A program made the position numbers and the translations under genes. Positions 54,713-64,000 of a stretch of DNA of 64,000 nt are shown here, in pieces. The notes beneath the pieces were generated by a model. It saw only the letters and a program-made list of their open reading frames with translations. It did no database searches and was not told the DNA's origin. The stretch comes from Candidatus Mycoplasma haematohominis (lineage in GTDB: Bacteria > Bacillota_I > Bacilli_A > Mycoplasmatales > Mycoplasmoidaceae), in assembly GCF_902712995.1 (NCBI RefSeq), contig NZ_CACTIB010000031.1, positions 137,552 to 201,551 of the forward strand. Direction: 5' to 3'. Numbering within the stretch: the first letter of the stretch is position 1; every line of letters starts with the position of its first letter.

Positions 54713-55213
54713 ATGGCATCACCAGCAGCTGTCGGAGCGGGAGTGATTGGCGGATCAGTAGCTGTGGCAGGAACTAGTTATGCTGCTTATACACAGTTAA
54801 GGCCTTATGATGATTTTTTAGACTATGCAAATAGAAATTGGTATGTATATATAGGAGGAGATGAAGAGAAAATTGCAAGTAAGATAAAAGGCGATCCTAG
54901 TACAGAAGATACAAGTAATTCGTATAAAGTAGCCTTAAAGAAAATTAAAACCTCATTGAGAAAAGATGCATCAGGAACTTCTACTTCTTTAGATGACGAT
55001 GATATAGATAAAGCTGGAAAAAGTGGAGAGACTGAATCGGAAACGAAATTAACTTTAGTTAAAGGGGCAGTAAAAGTTTGATGCGAAGCAAATAAGAAAA
55101 ACAAACCAGCAGAAACAGATGGAAAAATAGATTGATCAAATGAAAAAATGAAAGAAAATGAGAATTGAAAAAACTTTGCTGCTGTTTGTTTGGAATCTAC
55201 AAAGAAAAATTAA
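54713..55213 (+). CDS. Family F anchored protein (166 aa)
   Basis: MASPAAVGAGVIGGSVAVAG, TSYAAYTQLRPYDDFLDYAN; the anchor departs from the MSTQ type. The body has YKVALKKIKTSLRKD, KVWCEANKKNKP and NFAAVCLESTKKN, the family pair. It starts 7 bp after the previous stop, with aaaaaatat before ATG and no clear Shine-Dalgarno. Confidence 0.86.
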
Positions 55214-55220
55214 TTAGGTT

Positions 55221-55715
55221 GTGTCTACACAAGCAATAGGAGCTGCAGTAGCTGGAACAGCAGTAGTAGGAGGTGGAGGAGCGCTAGCTGCTTATGCTGC
55301 GGGCGCATTCGATGGAGAAAAAAACACTAAGACACCTGTTAGATATTCGAACTTTCTTGAATATGCAAAAGCAAAGGAACTAGGAAATGAGATTTTTTCT
55401 GAGTCTGATATAGGCACAAAATTGAGTAATAAAACAGAAACTCCAATTTACAAAGACACTATAAAAAATAGTATTGAAAAGATGAATTCTTCTGTTGAAG
55501 GGGCAACTAAGCCCGAAAAAGGAGATTTTGAAAGTGCAGTGACTGATAAGGATGATGCAATAAAAAAATTCACTCACAAATGATGTGATGCTGTTTCTAA
55601 AAAAACAAAAACAGGTGGAAGCTCTAATGAAGGTTGAACTGAAGATGAAATAACTAGTGATCCAGAATTTACTCCTTTCAAAGAGATTTGTCTAAAGCCA
55701 AAGACTAGTCGGTAA
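55221..55715 (+). CDS. Family F anchored protein (164 aa), GTG start
   Basis: The frame starts GTG TCT ACA CAA, giving M(V)STQAIGAAVAGTAVVGG with GGALAAYAAGAF; alignment with neighbours fixes this GTG. The body has NFLEYAKAKELG, YKDTIKNSIEKM, HKWCDAVSKK and FTPFKEICLKPKT. It ends 42 bp before the convergent hsdS. Confidence 0.86.
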
Positions 55716-55756
55716 ATTGAAACTATATTCTTAAGAGTATTTGTAGAAGTTAATTG

Positions 55757-56992
55757 TTATTTATTGAGAATTAGCGAGTCTCTATAGTGCTTATATCTTT
55801 CATTTGCTAGCTTTATTTCTTGCCTTATATCTTTTTCCAATTCTTCTGTTAAGGATCTTAGTTGGTCAAGAAAATTAGCTATTTTTTCTTGTATTTCTAA
55901 AGGCGGAATAGGTATTTTTATTTTTTGTATTGCTTTAGCTGATATGTTGGCTAGAGTACTTAAAGTTGCTAGTTTTTCTTTTTGTAAGTTTGCTTGTGTA
56001 GTGGATAGTGCATAGGCTAAATATCTTGGATTTTGCTTGTGTTTTAGAACAAATAGACCTCAACCAGCTATGCATTTTTTATTGTCTAAATAAGCACAAA
56101 CTTTAGCTATTTCTTTTGTATTTTCTCCTGTTAGGGTAACTAGTAAATCTCCATATTCACAGTATCTTTTTTTAGGGATTAAATCTGGGTTTATGGATGA
56201 GATGCATTTATCGACTTTTATGTTGTATTTTGTGTATATTTCTCCGTACACTATGTAAGGATGAGTTCCTGATCCTATGTGTTCTTTTTTAATTCCGTTG
56301 CCTCTATAAATCTCTGTCACTATTTCATTTAAAGTTTTGTATTTTCCTGTTCCTTTGTCTATTACATCTGAAATTAATTTATCTCTATAGTATTCATATT
56401 GCTGTTTTCTGAGAGTTAATTCTTTGGATAGATCTTTATTTAATTCATTTTTTGTACTTACCCATAGATCTAGAGTTTCTGTAATTTTTTCTTGAATTTT
56501 TATGGATGGAAGGGGAATTATTAATTTTTTAAGTTTTTCGACTGGTAGTCCTTTTACTGCTCCTCCTCTAACTAGGTCATGTATATCTTTTTGTATGCAT
56601 AAGAGAGAATAGTAGAGGTATTTTGAGATTATTAATTGTGGTTTTATGTTGAATTTGCAGACTGTAGAGCTTATATAGAAATCTTGTTGGTGATTGTTGA
56701 AAGCTATTTTTCCTGAACTAGCTCCAGAAGTTGTGATGCATACCTCTCCAGGCTTAAGTAGGAATTTTTTTAAATCTTTTGAATAGTCTTTTTTGTCGAA
56801 ATAGACTAATTCTTTTGTATTTATTTCTCCATTTTGTACATTCAATACTTTTATTATTGGCAGTCCTGATTTTCTATATTTCTTTTCGTTGAAGCTAAAT
56901 CCTCTTTGAGTTTCAGCTATTTCTTCTATTGATACACTTCTTATTTGGCCTCCTGAATTTACTTTATTTAATAGAGATTTAACTGTGCCCAT
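55757..56992 (-). CDS. hsdS: Type I restriction specificity subunit, complete (411 aa)
   Basis: Target domain 1: IEEIAETQRGFSFNEKKYRK and PIIKVLNVQNGEI. Central conserved region: LIIPLPSIKIQEKITETLDL and LRKQQYEYYRDKLISDVI. Target domain 2: LNEIVTEIYRGNGIKKEHIG, YGEIYTKYNI, CISSINPDLIPKKRYCEYGD. Distal conserved region: IKIPIPPLEIQEKIANFLDQ and LANERYKHYRDSLI. Two half-repeats in one chain are the normal HsdS plan. Its second domain closely resembles the first domain of the hsdS at 50334. It starts ATG 56992 (MGTVKSLLNKVNSGG), cognate with MESITTLLNQLIRGG there. Confidence 0.93.
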
Positions 56993-57069
56993 GCATTTAT
57001 GGGAGTTTAGTGAAAGTTATCTGAAAATAAACCAAAAAAAATTTTTTGTGGGAAGCGTTTATTGGGAAA

Positions 57070-58095
57070 TTAGAGGGGTTTAGAGGCGGGTTTTTCTTCT
57101 CCTAAGTCTGAGCAGTATCTTCATGCGTCTTCTATTTCTTCTTTTGCTGTTAATTTACCTTCGTAAACCTCTTTACATAATCCATTTAAGTTGGTACTGG
57201 TTTCATTTGTGTCTTTATATGAGATTTCTCCTCATGCGCTAGTAACGTTTTTAAATTTTTCGCTTAATGGGAATAGAGTTTTTTCATTGTTTTTGTCTTT
57301 CTCTAGTCTTTGTTCGTATGATCATTCTCATCAACTTCTGTTTCATTCATAGACTACGAACTTTTGTTTTTGTTCTTCTGTCATGTTTTGGTTTCCTAAT
57401 TTTGTGTTTGTTTTTTTAGATTGACTTAGTGTGTAGTATGCGATTTCTTCTGCTTCTGTTGCAGAAATGGGGAAATCAGCTTTTGTTATTGAGATTATTT
57501 CTCTTTCTCTAGGTTGTGTATTTGGTTTCTTGCCATCTACGGTACAAGTTAGTCAAAATAGTTCTTCGTGTTTGTGAAATACACTTGGTCATCTGTAAGC
57601 TAGATCACAGAATTGATTCATGTATATGACTGAACTGTTTTTAGAGATGAATTTAGGACTATAAGCTCCTTCTAGACTGAAATTTGAGGTAAATACTTGA
57701 TGTTTAATGATGTATTCTCTTTGTTTGTATGCTTTGTTTCATCAATTTTTATTTATTTTGCTTCAGCTGACTAATTTATCTCTATGTTTTGATATGTGAG
57801 ATAGGCTGTAACTAGAATAGTCTTTGTTTTGGGCAATAGTTATTGGAGCAGTTGAACTTTTACTTGGCCTTGGATCAAAGGTAGATTTTGTGTTTGCTAT
57901 AGAAGTAACTGTTTTTGTTTTCTTTCTGATCGGGATTGAATCTTGTAATTCTTCATTATCTGAAAACATTATTTCTTCCTCTTCTTCATAACTTCATAGA
58001 TATACCTTCAGGAGTTCGTTTGTGATAACTCCAAGAGAAGAGTTGATGCCTATTGCAGAAATAGTTAGTGTTAATTTGGCTTCAGATGTCAACAT
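57070..58095 (-). CDS. Family C protein (341 aa), longest copy
   Basis: MLTSEAKLTLTISAIGINSS, VITNELLKVYLWSYEEEEE, TFDPRPSKSSTAPITIAQ. Marks: IYMNQFCDLAYRWP, LFWLTCTVDGKKPNTQPRER, ADFPISATEAEEIAYYTL, FVVYEWNRSWWEWSYEQRL, TLFPLSEKFK, LNGLCKEVYEG, DAWRYCSDLGEEKPASKPL. It is embedded between hsdS and hsdM on the same strand. Confidence 0.87.
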
Positions 58096-58337
58096 AAGAG
58101 ATTTTTTGGATTTCGTGCAATTTATCTCTAATGTTGTAAAAGCTAGAAGTTTTTTTCTTTTTTTTGACTTTTGGCGGTTAACAGTTTCTTTTTTTTGTAA
58201 ATTAGTGTTTTTTAGGTTCTGTATTGATTAATAAAAACTATTTCGTAGTGAATGATTATTAGAAGTATTTGTGTGCAGAATAGAGGTTAATTAGGTGTAT
58301 AAATGAACTTTGTTAATTCCTATTAGGGGGAGTGTTT

Positions 58338-58463
58338 TTAACTACTGGCGCTATTTTCAACCTTCTTTGCTTTTTCGTATTTAACGATAGCGTCTACTCC
58401 TATAGCTACACCCGCTACTCCTAAGATAGCTGCAATTATTGTTGCTACTTGTGCTGAACCCAT
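58338..58463 (-). CDS. Tiny single-helix protein (41 aa)
   Basis: MGSAQVATIIAAILGVAGVA then IGVDAIVKYEKAKKVENSAS. One hydrophobic helix followed by a basic then polar tail, like the anchors of families A and F without the body. Its 42-codon frame is closed by TAA at 58338. It lies 96 bp after the hsdM stop on the same strand. It could be a real small membrane protein or a stranded anchor. Confidence 0.5.
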   Translation of the reverse strand: MGSAQVATIIAAILGVAGVAIGVDAIVKYEKAKKVENSASS

Positions 58464-58558
58464 GATAGTTTTAAATTTGTAAGCAACTTTTATCCGTACT
58501 TTTCATATCTTTTGCTTTTCTTACAAAAAGTAAAAAATATCTCGGCAGATCTGATTAA

Positions 58559-59875
58559 CTATTTTTCGTTTTTGACTTCATTTTTTCTTTTTTTGTCGAT
58601 TGCAACAGGTTCATCAAAAGGGGATATGTTTGTAATTGGCTCGAAAATTATTTTTGATTTGGGTTTTTTGGTTGGAGCTATGTAGAGATCTAGAGATAAA
58701 TTATTTTGATTTTTGATTATTTCTTCTAGAGGTATTAACTTAGAGATGTGTTCTATTTCTGTAGTTTCTTTGTATTTATTTACTATTCAATCTATGTTTT
58801 CTTCTGATAATAGATATTGACTGTTTACTTTAATTACTTGTCCAGAGGCATCTATAAATAGAATTTTCTTTTTTTCTCTGTTGGTTTTTATTATGAATAT
58901 ACATTTAGTTTTTTCTCTTCCGTAGAAACAGTTTTTAGGTAGTTTAATTACACAGTCTATTAGGTTTTTTTCTATTAAGTATTTCTTTATTTTGTTAGCT
59001 TCTCCTTTATTAGAGGAGAGTATGCTTTCTGGAAAAGTTATGATAAGAGTTGATGTGTTTGTGGGTTCTAGATGTAGTAGACATTTGTATATGAAAGCTA
59101 GATTGAATTGGGAGGATATAGTTGGTTGGTTTTTGTTGAATGCAGGATGATTGTTTAAAGAATAGGGATTCGATATTATTCCTTTGAATTTTTTGTTTAT
59201 TTGTTTTGGAGAAGATCCTGCTAAATACGCATCATTAAGTTGAGCTCCTAGTCAAATTACAGCCATCTTGAATATGCCAAGAGTATCTCTATTTAATTCA
59301 TGGGCGTATACATATATTTTCTGTTCTTGAAATACATTTAAGAGTCTGGTTAAAAGATAGCCGGAAGCGCTTGTTGGATCGTATATTTCTTGTATGTCTT
59401 CTACATTAACTAAAAGTAATTTGATTAGTAAATTAGAAATTGTTTTTGGAGTATAGTTTTCTCCTTGTATTCCGTAATAACTATATAGATCCATCAATTC
59501 ATCGTATAGTTCTGCAAAATTGATTTCATTCAATCTATAGACTAGATCTATTGTTTCTATTACTTTTTTATTTCTCTCGTTTTCGTTGACTCCTAGTTTT
59601 GTGTTGTCTAGATCAACACCATAGAAAAGATCCGAATCTAAACCTTTAAGAGATTTATCTAGTATTTCAGCTGCTTTGTCTGGGTTGTACTGTATTTCTT
59701 GAATTACTTTATGAAATAGATAGTCTTCCGATCTTGTTTCTCAAAAACTGTAATATCTCTCTGTTTCTGAGATTCATCTATAGAAGAATAGAGATAGATA
59801 GTATCTGAGTTTTCATATATCTATTGCTCCGTTTGTGAGTGACAATTCTCATATCAATTTATGCTCTTCTGGCAT
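58559..59875 (-). CDS. hsdM: Type I restriction-modification methyltransferase subunit (438 aa)
   Basis: HsdM would form the methylating subunit with HsdS. It starts MPEEHKLIWELSLTNGAIDI; FAELYDELMDLYSYYGIQGE and YTPKTISNLLIKLL match the N-terminal helical domain. Then come the AdoMet motif region IYDPTSASGYLLTRLL (ASG where GSG is usual) and the catalytic site FKGIISNPYSLNNHPAF (NPYS where NPP-F/Y is usual). LIITFPESIL, CVIKLPKNCFYG and KTKCIFIIKTN match later core strands. More intact than the copies at 25336 and 27807, though still lacking the second Pro of the catalytic motif. It is about 60 residues short of a typical HsdM. Confidence 0.83.
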
Positions 59876-60013
59876 TTTTAAACTACATAAATAATATGTT
59901 TAATAATATGTGTGTATTAAGTGTAATTTTTAACTTGTAACTTTATCTAGCTTAGAAATTCTACTTAATTGGTTTTATTATTGTTATTTGTTAACCTTTT
60001 AGAAGAAAAAGAC

Positions 60014-60133
60014 GTGAGTTTATTGGAGGATGGAAAGACAGATAGAGACAAGAGAACTAGGTACTTGTTCTACATTTTTGCTTTCCTTTTATTTGTAATA
60101 TTCATTTTGTCAATTGTGAAACTCATAATTTAA
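60014..60133 (+). CDS. Possible tiny membrane protein (39 aa, GTG start)
   Basis: Frame M(V)SLLEDGKTDRDKRTRYLF, then the helix FIFAFLLFVIFILSIV-like FYIFAFLLFVIFILSIVKLI, ending TAA. The charged head followed by one helix is protein-like. No ATG is available, only GTG or upstream TTG. It stands alone divergent from hsdM. Weak. Confidence 0.35.
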   Translation: MSLLEDGKTDRDKRTRYLFYIFAFLLFVIFILSIVKLII

Positions 60134-60271
60134 AGTTATTTTTGTTTGATTATTTATCATTTTTTATTTTTAGTTATTTCTTCTTAGTTATCTTTCGTTG
60201 TAGTTTTTATTAAAGTTTGCGCTTTGTTTTTTAGTGGCTTGGATTGTTTTCATGTTCTATTTAAAAGGTAA

Positions 60272-60299
60272 ATAGATTTCTACATTCTTGATAGAAGTT
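60272..60299 (-). pseudogene. Family E sequence scrap
   Basis: 28 bp matching 49581-49608, inside the family E gene's FYQECRNLS coding segment, with one mismatch. The flanks do not match in any recognisable way. Probably debris from a deleted family E copy; the truncated one at 61561 is 1.3 kb away. Confidence 0.4.
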
Positions 60300-60334
60300 A
60301 GCTTGTCTGTTGGCTTTGGGAAGCGAATAGTCAT

Positions 60335-61324
60335 TTATTTTTCTTCACTTCCTGATGCAGTGCAATATCTGTAAGCATCTTCTAGTTCATCCTGCGACGT
60401 TTCTGCTTCCTTTTCGTAGAAGTCTTTGCATACTTTGTTTAAAGAACTTTCTTTTTCCAACGAGATATCTCAACCCTCAGATATTTTTTTAAATTCACTG
60501 CTTAGAGGAAAAGCGCTGACTTCGTTTTTTCTATCTTCTTGTAGTCTATTTTTATAAGATCATTCCCATCATTCTCTGCTGTAATCGTAGATTATGAAAT
60601 TGTCTTTTTTGTTGTTTACTTTTTCGTTTTTTATAGATGTGTTTTTTGATTGTTCTACTGTTAAATAGACTATTTTTTTGTTTGAACTATTTTCTTGGTA
60701 GTCTCCTTCGGTTGCTAAAAATTTTTGTTTAGATTGATCTTTTTCTTCTGGGTCTTTTCCATCTATGGAGCAAGATAATCAGAAAAGGTCTTTGTATTTT
60801 TTGTAATAATCTGCGTCAAAATAACCAGTGTCGCAAAATTGATTCATGTACATTTCTGTTGATGCTTTGTTGTAGCTGGTGGCAGCGCTATATCCACCTT
60901 TTATTTTTAAATTTGAATTTTTAGATTGGACTTGAATTACGTATCCTCTCTCTTGGTAGGCTTTGTCTCACCAATTTCTATTTACTGTTTCTTTGTGAAC
61001 TAATTTGCTTAAGTGTTCTTTTATATGTTTGCTGTCAGTACTTTTGTTTTGTCTCGAATAGTTACTATCTGATACTGTTTGCATAACTTCTGTTTTTATT
61101 TCTTTCTTAAGATCAAATGAGCTTGTGCTTGTAGCTTTGACAGTTTTAGTTTTCTTCCTAAGAGTTTTTATATCTTGAATTGTTATGTTTTCAATAGTAG
61201 ATATTTCTCCATCTGAATTTAGCCCTGATATGTATCATTGCAGGGCTTCATAGCCAGCTATTCCTAAGAAAGCATTACCTGAAATTGTTGATATAGCTAT
61301 CGTTATTTTTGATTCTGTAAGCAT
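60335..61324 (-). CDS. Family C protein (329 aa)
   Basis: MLTESKITIAISTISGNAFL, GYEALQWYISGLNSDGEI, SFDLKKEIKTEVMQTVSDS (DLKK in place of DPR). Marks: MYMNQFCDTGYFDADYY, LFWLSCSIDGKDPEEKDQSK, IVYLTVEQSKN, FIIYDYSREWWEWSYKNRL, SAFPLSSEFK, LNKVCKDFYEK, EDAYRYCTASGSEEK (Tyr in place of Trp). Last family C gene in the window. Confidence 0.88.
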
Positions 61325-61560
61325 GGTTTTTCATTGTTTTTTTGGAAGTGCGCGTTGTATAATCCAGAAAGTTAAAAACTGTAAATAGATAATTGGATTT
61401 TTTTATTTATGGAAGGCTCTTTTGGTGATATTTTTACGATATTAGACTTGTTTAGAGGTTAGTAATTGTTGATGAGCAGTTTGTGTGTTGATAGTAATTT
61501 TTTGTATTAAATAACTTTTTTTTGACGTTGAAGGGAAATTGTAGTTTTTAGAGGTTTGTT

Positions 61561-62127
61561 TTATTTTGTGTTTTTTCATTCTGACTTTTTAGTATTTATC
61601 AAGTTTTGATAAGGCCAGCTTGGATCTATATCATCATCTTTCTCAGAGTTAGAACAAGCTACTCATGCATCTCTAAAGTATCTCGCTTCTTTTTCTTCTG
61701 TATTGTTATTTACATCTTCCAGAAATTTTTTAACTATCTTTTTTCAATGGTTAGGATGACTAATTTTTCCGAAAATTAGTTGAGATATGTCTTTACATTC
61801 CTTATAGAAGTTTTTTATAAACTCCTGGGGATTATCTTGATTTAAGGCTTTTACAGCTGTTTTTGCGTCATCTTCTGATGTAGGTTTAGTTTTTAAAAAA
61901 TCTTCTTTGACTAGAAAACTGAATCTCTTACTTTTTATTTCGCTCCTTTTGGAATACATTGTTGCTCATCTGTCTTGTCATTTACTTTGCTCATTTTTTT
62001 CTAAATTTTCATAAGTCTCTGCTTTTGTTGGTCTTAATTTACTTCCGAATATCTCGTTAAATTTATAGCTTACTTGTCTTCATGATGAAACCTCAAATTT
62101 TTCTTCAAAATCTTCTGACTGAAATTT
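61561..62127 (-). pseudogene. Family E gene lacking its 5' anchor
   Basis: The frame reads IQKFQSEDFEEKFEVSS, YKFNEIFGSKLRPTKAETYE, WQDRWATMYSKRSEIKSKRF, FIKNFYKECKDISQLIFGKI, YFRDAWVACSNSEKDDDIDP and SWPYQNLI. It is collinear with the intact gene at 49351, but the anchor and start are missing: upstream the frame meets TAA within a few codons, exactly where the plus-strand family A gene at 62128 begins. The only ATG in frame (61959) is internal. Confidence 0.8.
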
Positions 62128-62886
62128 TTGGATCCAAAGTTAGCTATAGGAGCAGGAGTTGTTGTTTCTGCAGCAGCAACAGGATATGGCGTTTCTTCTT
62201 GATTGACTCAGGAGCCAAATAAAGTTCATATAAAAAATGCAGGAACAACAGAAGGGCATTTAAATTTTGATTTTCAACACCATTTTGTAGATGCTTCTGA
62301 TACAGAAAACGATAAGTGATGAGATTGAGCTTTTAAGAGTAGATATTCAGGAAAAATAGGTTTAAGCACTCAATTTGAGAGTGATATCGGAAATGGCTCA
62401 CAATTGAAAAGTAAATGTTTAACCGCTTATTCACAAGAAATAAAAACAGAAATACATCCTAGTGACGGAGACACAAATAAAACTCAGTATGAAAAAGACA
62501 TTTGAACTTTCTGTTCTATAGAAGGAGATAAGCCAATTACTATCGAAGAGGCAGATGATAAAGAGCTAGAATTTAAAACTGGAGGCACGAATGCTAATAA
62601 TTTTGGAGTAACTAATAAGAAACACGTAATTTCAACTAAAGACGAAAGAAATAATAAGTTTTGAGAAATACAAGCGCAAGCTTTCTTTAAGTCTACTGAT
62701 GGGTTAGGAAGTAAAGCTACAGATGCAAGCTCAGAGTTTAGCGCTCTTTATAAACACACTGACGAGAAAAAGAAAACAGTCGAAGAATTAAAAAAGACTT
62801 GTGAGGACAGATATAAAACAACCTCTGATACTAATAAAGATAAAGAAACCTTTAGATTTTGTTCCTTAAAAGGTAAACAAGATTAA
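62128..62886 (+). CDS. Family A two-unit anchored protein (252 aa), TTG start
   Basis: The frame starts TTG-GAT-CCA-AAG: M(L)DPKLAIGAGVVVSAAATG. The GAT-CCA after the start matches the MDP start of the gene at 6595, so a TTG probably replaces the ATG at the junction with the truncated family E gene. The body follows the gene at 3434: VHIKNAGTTEGHLNFDFQHH, FVDASDTENDKWWDWAF, SQLKSKCLTAY, DIWTFCSIEGDKP, KFWEIQAQAFF, EFSALY, KTCEDRYK and RFCSLKGKQD. Expression from TTG may be low. Confidence 0.75.
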
Positions 62887-62888
62887 TT

Positions 62889-63689
62889 ATGGTTCCAGCA
62901 GCTAAAGGAGGGATTGTACTTGTTTTGCTAGCTGCAACAAGTACTGGAGGATATTTCTTATTTAATTCTCAAACAGGAGAAGTGAAACACCCTGTTGTTC
63001 TTTCTTCTAGAGATAATTTAACCAACTTTTATGCAGCAGAAAAGTTTGGAAATATTTATTCAATTTATATGGTTGATCCTAACAATGAGGAGAATAAGTG
63101 ATGATGAGAAAAGGTATATGGAGACTTCCAAAAAGACTTGATTGACGATAATAAGAAAAATGGTTTAAGTACAGAGTTTACAAAAGACAAAATTAATAAA
63201 GCTTATGCATCAAGTACAGAAAATGGAGGGAGTAAAGCATTAAATCAAGTTTGCGATGTTGCTTTAAAGAAAACCCCTACTGAATTAAAAACTCCTGATA
63301 ATTATGAAAATAATGTGTGAACTTATTGTTCCATAGTTAACGCTAAATATAAGTTTGTTGATATTGCAAATGCTGGAAATAAATTAATTTCAGATACGCA
63401 ACATAAAAATAAAGCTGTATCAGCTGAAAATTCAGACAATTCCTCTTTCTGAGACAGAAGAAACAAAGAGTTTTTTGGAGAAGCAAATAAGGCCGGAACA
63501 GGAGAGAATGCTTCAAAGGGATCTATTTTCGAAACTTTATATAAAAGTAAGTCATCAACATCTCCTACTAGCGACAATATAAAACAGAAATGTCAAGAAT
63601 CTTATAATCTAGAAAAAACAGAAAATAATACACCTCTTAAAGCTACACATGAGGATATTAAAAAATTCTGTTATTTAATTCCAGAGTAG
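62889..63689 (+). CDS. Family A two-unit anchored protein (266 aa)
   Basis: MVPAAKGGIVLVLLAATSTG anchors NEENKWWWEKVYGDF (three Trp), ALNQVCDVALKK, NVWTYCSIVNAK, then SSFWDRRNKEFFG, SIFETLY, KQKCQESY and KKFCYLIPE. The second unit is nearest to the partial gene at 2-373. It starts 2 bp after the previous stop, as 4207 follows 3434. Confidence 0.87.
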
Positions 63690-63693
63690 ATTT

Positions 63694-64000
63694 ATGACAC
63701 CACAAGCTGCTGGAGGAATAATCGCAGGAGCTGTTTTAGCAGGAGGGACAGGAGTTGGAGCTTACATGCTTGCCACTCGTGCTAGTGATCCTGTTACTTT
63801 AAAGCAAATTTTGGAGAAAACCACTGAAGTTAATTCTGATTACACAGGTACTAGTAAATTAGCTAGTCAAGGAACAAATAAAGATTTTCTAGTAGCTAAT
63901 GTACAAGAAAACCAAGATTGATGAAATGCTAGGTTTGAAAAATATAAATCGTCTCAAACAAATAAACTTGATTCGCCCGCTTCTGATAATTTTCAGCAAG
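63694..64000 (+). CDS. Family A protein, 5' part, single-unit type likely
   Basis: It runs off the window. MTPQAAGGIIAGAVLAGGTG, then SKLASQGTNKDFLVANVQEN and QDWWNARFEKYKSSQ. LAS-x-G-x-N-x-x-FLVA and the Trp pair match the genes at 1428 and 5222, so a single-unit form of about 165 aa is expected. It lacks the SSSSC cysteine seen in them. Confidence 0.8.

Larger units (their letters stand above)
59876..60334. other. 459-bp gap with a possible tiny gene and a family E scrap
   Basis: AT-rich, with no full gene. It contains the 40-codon plus-strand frame at 60014-60133 and a 28-bp match to family E coding sequence at 60272-60299. Otherwise nothing recognised. Confidence 0.5.

Overview
The window reads as a haemotropic Mycoplasma chromosome segment (haemofelis/wenyonii/ovis-like haemoplasma). 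The sequence is about two-thirds A+T, in-frame TGA codons sit at conserved tryptophan positions in nearly every gene, and almost everything belongs to tandem families of small surface-type paralogues. All gene boundaries here were rebuilt with TGA read as Trp (genetic code 4); under the standard code most genes look broken. I found no tRNA, rRNA, housekeeping gene or intact transposase, so this is an accessory region. The species cannot be fixed from this window.

Layout. 1-7422 (+): nine tandem genes (plus the 3' end of another) of family A, one- or two-unit anchored proteins with paired cysteines, with one family F gene among them. 7590-14628 (+): six tandem family B proteins of 362-381 aa. 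14633-19629 (-): one family E gene and the first four of 23 family C genes. 19630-21068: a non-coding stretch with an internal duplication and a 23-bp triplicate. 21069-21902 (+): a Bax-inhibitor-1-like membrane protein. 22018-25136 (-): three more family C genes. 25336-29111: two divergent copies of a cassette (small membrane protein + degenerate HsdM-like protein). 29230-30681 (-): a DUF31/MIP-type serine protease. 30806-43446 (-): ten family C genes, several preceded by 13-bp tandem repeats. 43793-45975: a degenerate small gene, two paralogous four-helix membrane proteins and a family F gene. 46001-53350 (-): family C and E genes and an hsdS switched out of frame at a poly-G tract. 53682-55715 (+): four family F genes in tandem. 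55757-59875 (-): complete hsdS, a family C gene and an hsdM. 60335-64000: family C, a 5'-truncated family E gene, then family A again.

How it fits together. Families A, C, E and F share one plan: a short N-terminal hydrophobic Gly/Ala-rich anchor, no lipobox that I can see, then a polar Lys/Glu-rich body with conserved Trp pairs and cysteine pairs. A and C share a near-identical two-cysteine module (LNKVC-x-x-x-Y followed by W-R/T-Y-C-S). This looks like a large silent-and-expressed antigen reservoir. Three signs of variation are visible: poly-G tracts in coding sequence (family C at 22869, a membrane gene at 45774, hsdS at 51523), locus-specific 13-bp repeat arrays upstream of family C starts, and mosaic or conversion patches between paralogues. 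The type I restriction-modification parts (two hsdS, one hsdM, two HsdM-like paralogues, no hsdR in the window) show specificity-domain shuffling, so a phase-variable epigenetic layer may sit beside antigenic variation.
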